A stretch of DNA of 9,568 nucleotides from Lachnospiraceae bacterium. GTDB lineage: Bacteria; Bacillota; Clostridia; Lachnospirales; Lachnospiraceae. The position numbers and the translations under genes are program-made. Shown here one piece after another: positions 6,294-9,568 of this stretch. The first letter of the stretch is position 1. Every line of letters begins with the position of its first letter. Under the pieces are notes generated by a model. The model saw only the letters and a program-made list of their open reading frames with translations, searched no databases and was not told the origin of the DNA. The stretch covers positions 1 to 9,568 of the forward strand of contig JAFUUM010000227.1 of NCBI GenBank assembly GCA_017477805.1, read 5' to 3'.

Positions 6294-7041
6294 GGAAAGA
6301 TATCTCAGTTTATTAAAACTGGCCACAACCATCGCCATCGTGGCAGGTCTTATGATCCACATTGGCGGTTTTATGAGCGGTTTTACAGGATTTTTCTTCA
6401 GATCTTCCGGAAACGATACTTCGTTTTCCGATGATTACAGTGGTGTAAAAGAGATCGATATCGACGTGGATCTGATGAACATCACCATCAAAAAGGGAAG
6501 CAGTTTCACCGTGGATTATCAGGGAAACGAGAAGTTAAAACCGAAGATCAAGATGGATGAAAAGGACGGAAAGCTCTCCATCACCCAGAGTTCTTCCATC
6601 AAGAAGGTGAAGAACAGTTATAAGAGCGAACTGGCCATCACTGTTCCCGACGGGACGGTCTTTGAGAAGATCGTTGTCAATGCGGATCTCGGTAACCTCG
6701 TAATGTCTGATGTGACCTGTAAAGACCTGGAACTGGATCTGGATCTCGGAAATGTGGACGCCACCAGAGTAAAAGCAGAGGAATTGACTGTCGATGCGGA
6801 TCTCGGAAACGTGGAGTTTCATGAGTCCACCATCGGAGAAGCGGATATTGATGCTGACCTTGGAAACATTTCCCTGGAACTGACGGATGACGTGAAATCC
6901 TACAAGATCGAGGCAGAGGCCTCCATGGGTAACATCGAGATCGATGGAGAAAAGGTCAAGAACGACTACGAACAGTCCGGTGATCTCGGAAAGATCAAAC
7001 TTAACTGTGACATGGGTAACATTTCCGTATATACTAAATAG
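6286..7041 (+). CDS. DUF4097-family membrane-anchored beta-repeat protein
   Basis: This 251-residue protein has a single N-terminal membrane span (about 9-30, LLKLATTIAIVAGLMIHIGG) that works as an uncleaved anchor or signal peptide, so the rest should lie outside the cytoplasm. From about residue 54 it is a right-handed beta-solenoid-like region. Four repeats carry an LGN motif ending at residues 137, 156, 175 and 194, exactly 19 residues apart, followed by looser MGN (216), LGK (236) and MGN (245) units. The DUF4097 family is widespread in Firmicute envelope-stress modules next to PadR and HAAS genes. Its biochemical role is not known; an adhesin-like or signal-sensing solenoid is plausible. 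The ATG at 6286 overlaps the HAAS gene by eight bases, with a purine-rich AGGAAGGGGAAAG ribosome site just upstream. Confidence 0.9.
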   Translation: MNKERYLSLLKLATTIAIVAGLMIHIGGFMSGFTGFFFRSSGNDTSFSDDYSGVKEIDIDVDLMNITIKKGSSFTVDYQGNEKLKPKIKMDEKDGKLSITQSSSIKKVKNSYKSELAITVPDGTVFEKIVVNADLGNLVMSDVTCKDLELDLDLGNVDATRVKAEELTVDADLGNVEFHESTIGEADIDADLGNISLELTDDVKSYKIEAEASMGNIEIDGEKVKNDYEQSGDLGKIKLNCDMGNISVYTK

Positions 7042-7060
7042 TGTGTAATAAACGGAAAAA

Positions 7061-7066
7061 GGGGTG
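7061..7066 (+). promoter_or_regulatory. Ribosome binding site deciding the response regulator start
   Basis: GGGGTG lies 8 bases before TTG 7075. It overlaps the GTG at 7066, which makes that GTG an unlikely start despite being in frame. Confidence 0.5.
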
Positions 7067-7074
7067 TGACAGTT

Positions 7075-7863
7075 TTGAAAATGCTGATCGTGGATGACGA
7101 GCCGGCTGCAATCCGCAGTCTGGAGCGCGTGATCAAAAAAGTTCTTCCGGATGCGGAAGTGATCTCAACGGATGTGGCGGAAGATGCCATACCGCTTGTT
7201 CGGGAGAATGAGATCAGTGTGGCATTTCTGGATGTGGAAATGCCGGATCTTGACGGACTGACCCTCGCAAAAGAGGTCAAGAACATCAGTCCCGTTACTA
7301 ATGTTGTTTTTGTGACGGCATATTCCAAATATGCCATGGAAGCCTTCGGGCAGTACCCCAGCGGGTACCTTTTAAAGCCTGTTACGGCGGAAACCCTAAA
7401 GGAAGCCCTGACCCATCTTCGCAATCCGCTGCCGAAATATTCGGACGGACTGTATGCCAGATGTTTCGGGAATTTCGAGGTGTTCTTTAACGGAGAGCCC
7501 TTGAAGTTCAAGAGAAGCCAGTCCAAAGAGGTCCTTGCCTATCTTGTGGACCGAAAGGGGGCTTCTGTTTCCAGTGACGAGCTTTGCAGCATCCTCTGGG
7601 AAGACAGCGATATGACACCGGAGCAGCAAAGGAACTATTTCTACCATGTGTTCCGGGATCTTCGGAAATCCCTGGAGGAAGTGGGCTGCGAGGATCTTCT
7701 CATCGGCAGCCGCGGGACCTACGCCATTGTGCCGGAGAAACTTCGCTGCGATTACTACCTGTATGAAGCCGGAGAGGAACTACGCACAGGTCCTTTTAAG
7801 GGAGAATACATGAGCCAGTACAGCTGGGCTGAATATCGGATCGGAGAGATCGCAGGGATCTAA
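7075..7863 (+). CDS. Response regulator with receiver and SARP/Trans_reg_C-like DNA-binding region
   Basis: From the TTG start this is 262 residues. The receiver domain covers 1-118, with acidic pair D7-D8 in LIVDDE, phospho-acceptor D53 in AFLDVEMP, T81 in FVTAYS and K101 in LLKPV. After a short linker, residues 126-225 read CFGNFEVFFNG, then LKFKRSQSKEVLAYLVDRKGASVSSDEL and the helix QQRNYFYHVFRDLRKSL. This is the beta-strand plus winged helix of OmpR/SARP-type activators. The last 40 residues (YYLYEAGEELRTGPF) resemble the start of a bacterial transcriptional activation domain that is cut short. TTG 7075 gives the family start MKMLIVDDE and the best ribosome site; GTG 7066 and ATG 7081 are alternatives. 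It follows the DUF4097 gene by 33 bases without a terminator, so it is probably in the padR operon. No sensor kinase lies in the window, so its input is unknown. Confidence 0.88.
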   Translation: MKMLIVDDEPAAIRSLERVIKKVLPDAEVISTDVAEDAIPLVRENEISVAFLDVEMPDLDGLTLAKEVKNISPVTNVVFVTAYSKYAMEAFGQYPSGYLLKPVTAETLKEALTHLRNPLPKYSDGLYARCFGNFEVFFNGEPLKFKRSQSKEVLAYLVDRKGASVSSDELCSILWEDSDMTPEQQRNYFYHVFRDLRKSLEEVGCEDLLIGSRGTYAIVPEKLRCDYYLYEAGEELRTGPFKGEYMSQYSWAEYRIGEIAGI

Positions 7864-7874
7864 ACCCTTTGAAG

Positions 7875-7904
7875 AAAACCGCGTAAGTACCTACGCGGTT
7901 TTTT
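7875..7904 (+). terminator. Rho-independent terminator of the padR operon
   Basis: AAAACCGCGTA (7875-7885) pairs perfectly with TACGCGGTTTT (7892-7902) around the loop AGTACC, and T continues to 7904. It starts 12 bases after the response regulator stop. Confidence 0.95.
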
Positions 7905-7906
7905 AA

Positions 7907-7936
7907 TTGAAATTAGGTGTTATTATTCGGTATAAT
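7907..7936 (+). promoter_or_regulatory. Promoter of the large secreted protein gene
   Basis: TTGAAA (7907-7912), an 18-base spacer and a perfect TATAAT (7931-7936). The -35 begins three bases after the upstream terminator ends. The expected start near 7943 leaves a leader of about 35 bases. Confidence 0.8.
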
Positions 7937-7977
7937 AAAAATGGTAACCCAATTTCGGTATCATCGGAGGTGTGATC

Positions 7978-9568
7978 ATGGATGAACACACAGATCGATT
8001 CGATTATACTTTGTTTTCTTTTTCTGATGGCAGGACGCTGACGCTTCGAAAGATCAAGCGCTGGGGAAGAAAACATCCTATCCTGAAATATCCGGTCTAT
8101 CTTCTGACCGTGATATCTATTCTTGTTGTGCATTCTTTCGGATGCCTTCGTCAATTCTTTGATTCCCGGAAACCTGAAATAAGAAGAAAACTGGCCCTTT
8201 TGCTCTCTGCCGTGCTGGTTTTTGTCAGTACGGATCTTTCCGCATTTGCTGCGGAAGAAAATGAGCTGCTGCGGCCACATATCATTGCCTTTGAATCCCT
8301 GCCCGCAGGAATCGACTTTCAGTGCCTGGAAGAGGGGGCATCTGAGGACGAAATCCGATTCCCGTCGGAACTGAGGGCGACAACACGTCGGTTGGTGCCG
8401 GTTGAAGAGTTGGAGTCTGAAACCGAGACCGAGTCTGAGACGGAAAGTGAGACTGATGCTGAGCCAGCGTCGGAAACAGGATCCGAGACAGAAACTGTAT
8501 TGGAAACAGAAACTGTATTCGAGACGGAGAGTGAGCCCGTTTTTGAAAGTGAGATCGCGGAAACTTTGGGCGAGACGGAAGCGACGGAGACAGTTGAGGA
8601 AACGGAAACGGAGACCGCTGTGGATGAGAGCGAGATCCCTGCGGAAACGGAATCTGCTGAGGAAATAGATTCTGAGACCGCCACGAACGAGAGTGATACT
8701 GTGGCAGAGACGGAAAGCGTAGAAGAAGCCGAATCAGAAAGCGAGTCGTCTTCAGACGATGATGAGCAGAATGCGGAGCCGGAACCTGAAGCCGGGGATA
8801 CGGAAGCAGCCGCATTCCTACCCTGGTTTATGGATCTTCTGTTCCCGGCAGTAGATATTTTTGCGTCCGAACTTCCGGAGATCACCGAGAGCGAAGAAAG
8901 CTCTGAAGAAAGTTCGGAAGAGGCTGAGGAAGAAACGCTGCAGGAGGAATCTGCGGAGTCGGAGACGCTGGAAAGCGAGACGATAGAGAGCGAGACGATA
9001 GAGAGCGAGCCTATAGAGAGTGAGCCTGCAGAGAGTGAGTCTGTAGAGAGTGAGCCGGCAGAGAGCGAGCCTACAGAGAGTGAGCCCGTTGAGGAGACGG
9101 TCGAAACCCTGACGGATGAGAGTCTTGCTACGGAAGAACCCGTAACAGTTGAAACGATAGAGATCGAGTACATCGAGGTAACGGAAAACATTTCCATTCC
9201 CGTTACCTGGAAACTGAATCCCGGCCGGAGTTCCCGGGAATCCTTCTCTTCGGAAAATGTAGGGGATGTCTTTGTGTATGAACCCGTGCTGCCCAAAGAA
9301 TATCTGGTGGATACGGAAACTCCCGGGATCATTGTCCAGATCGGGACGCTTGAGTTTGCAGAGTTTCATAAGAGCATCATCATGGACGGGGTGGTCATCA
9401 CCGTGGATGCGGAACCCGGTGTATTTCCCGTGGGTTGTACCCTGTCTGTGCAAAAGATCTTGAATCCCGCAGCATCCGGCATCGAGGAGGCTGTGGATGC
9501 CAAGCGCGATCATGGTGAGAAAGTGGCATACTCATCTACCTACGACATCCGTGTTCTGGACAAAGACA
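7978..9568 (+). CDS. Large secreted E/S/T-rich surface protein, 3' end outside window
   Basis: An ATG at 7978 preceded by GGAGG (7966-7970) opens a frame that stays open to the window end: 530 codons and no stop. Residues 1-70 are basic with a first hydrophobic stretch (about 38-55, YPVYLLTVISILVVHSFG). A classic signal peptide follows (about 69-92), RRKLALLLSAVLVFVSTDLSAFA, with likely cleavage at AFA-AEE. Residues 143-275 and 298-392 are two acidic low-complexity blocks made almost only of Glu, Ser, Thr, Ala and Pro. A short hydrophobic piece separates them (about 277-297, FLPWFMDLLFPAVDIF). From about 400 the protein becomes normal: a VFVYEPVLPKEY stretch, then GVVITVDAEPGVFPVGCTLSVQKI and an AYSSTYDIRVLDKD strand. 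This pattern recurs in large clostridial surface proteins. The acidic blocks look like a flexible stalk. The C-terminal anchor and function lie beyond the window. Promoter, ribosome site and continuous frame make the gene secure. Confidence 0.88.
   Translation, partial: MDEHTDRFDYTLFSFSDGRTLTLRKIKRWGRKHPILKYPVYLLTVISILVVHSFGCLRQFFDSRKPEIRRKLALLLSAVLVFVSTDLSAFAAEENELLRPHIIAFESLPAGIDFQCLEEGASEDEIRFPSELRATTRRLVPVEELESETETESETESETDAEPASETGSETETVLETETVFETESEPVFESEIAETLGETEATETVEETETETAVDESEIPAETESAEEIDSETATNESDTVAETESVEEAESESESSSDDDEQNAEPEPEAGDTEAAAFLPWFMDLLFPAVDIFASELPEITESEESSEESSEEAEEETLQEESAESETLESETIESETIESEPIESEPAESESVESEPAESEPTESEPVEETVETLTDESLATEEPVTVETIEIEYIEVTENISIPVTWKLNPGRSSRESFSSENVGDVFVYEPVLPKEYLVDTETPGIIVQIGTLEFAEFHKSIIMDGVVITVDAEPGVFPVGCTLSVQKILNPAASGIEEAVDAKRDHGEKVAYSSTYDIRVLDKD
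8956..9090 (+). repeat. 15-bp tandem repeat, nine units, in the stalk of the secreted protein
   Basis: Nine consecutive in-frame 15-bp units of the form GAGAGYGAGNCNRNN (the first and second units have slight variants) encode ESETL, ESETI, ESETI, ESEPI, ESEPA, ESESV, ESEPA, ESEPT and ESEPV. The units at 8971 and 8986 differ at a single base. The repeat is in phase with the reading frame, so gain or loss of units would change stalk length without a frameshift. Confidence 0.9.

Noticed and set aside
8319..9332. A 337-codon serine/valine-rich open frame on the - strand, with other long - and + frames in the same region.
   Set aside because: It is the mirror of the GAG/GAA/AGT-rich repeat coding on the + strand: reverse-complemented Glu codons give Leu/Ser codons without stops. 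The + frame from 7978 has a promoter, ribosome site and signal peptide.

Overview
The window looks like chromosomal DNA of an anaerobic Firmicute, most likely a gut or rumen Lachnospiraceae or a related clostridial family. I infer this from strong AGGAGG-type ribosome binding sites, a two-gene SufC/SufB-like iron-sulfur module, a fused MEMO/AMMECR1 protein, a PadR-HAAS-DUF4097 cassette and a Glu/Ser/Thr-rich secreted protein of a kind common there. No alignment could be run, so the taxonomic call is tentative. All convincing genes are on the + strand. I see no tRNA, rRNA, CRISPR array or transposon.

Layout. Positions 2-502 hold the C-terminal part of a family 2 glycosyltransferase. Positions 533-1918 encode a fused MEMO-like/AMMECR1-like protein (the A and B parts of the AmmeMemoRadiSam system, without its radical SAM partner in view). 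A 123-base gap carries a possible promoter, a hairpin and a tiny ORF. It leads into a tight operon of sufC (2042-2779), a short sufB/sufD-like gene (2779-3696) and a CE2-type SGNH esterase without a signal peptide (3705-4760), closed by a textbook terminator at 4765-4799.

A second transcription unit starts from a strong promoter at 4810-4838. Two copies of a 19-bp pseudo-palindrome lie on it, one filling the -35/-10 spacer and one covering the expected start of transcription. It encodes a PadR repressor (4914-5249), a HAAS-domain polytopic membrane protein (5292-6293), a membrane-anchored DUF4097 beta-repeat protein (6286-7041) and, 33 bases on, a response regulator with a SARP/Trans_reg_C-like DNA-binding region (7075-7863). 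A terminator at 7875-7904 ends it. The expected logic is an envelope-sensing module in which PadR represses its own operon. The response regulator has no kinase nearby.

A third unit begins at once, with a promoter at 7907-7936 abutting that terminator. Its gene starts at 7978 and runs off the window end without a stop (530 codons visible). It encodes a secreted protein with an unusual N-terminus holding two hydrophobic stretches, a long acidic E/S/T-rich stalk with a nine-copy 15-bp tandem repeat, and a folded C-terminal part that is cut by the window edge.

The points most worth a second look are the duplicated operator on the PadR promoter, the N-terminal architecture and repeat stalk of the last gene, the iron-sulfur/esterase operon pairing, and the leader upstream of sufC. 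I found nothing I can confidently call an undescribed system.
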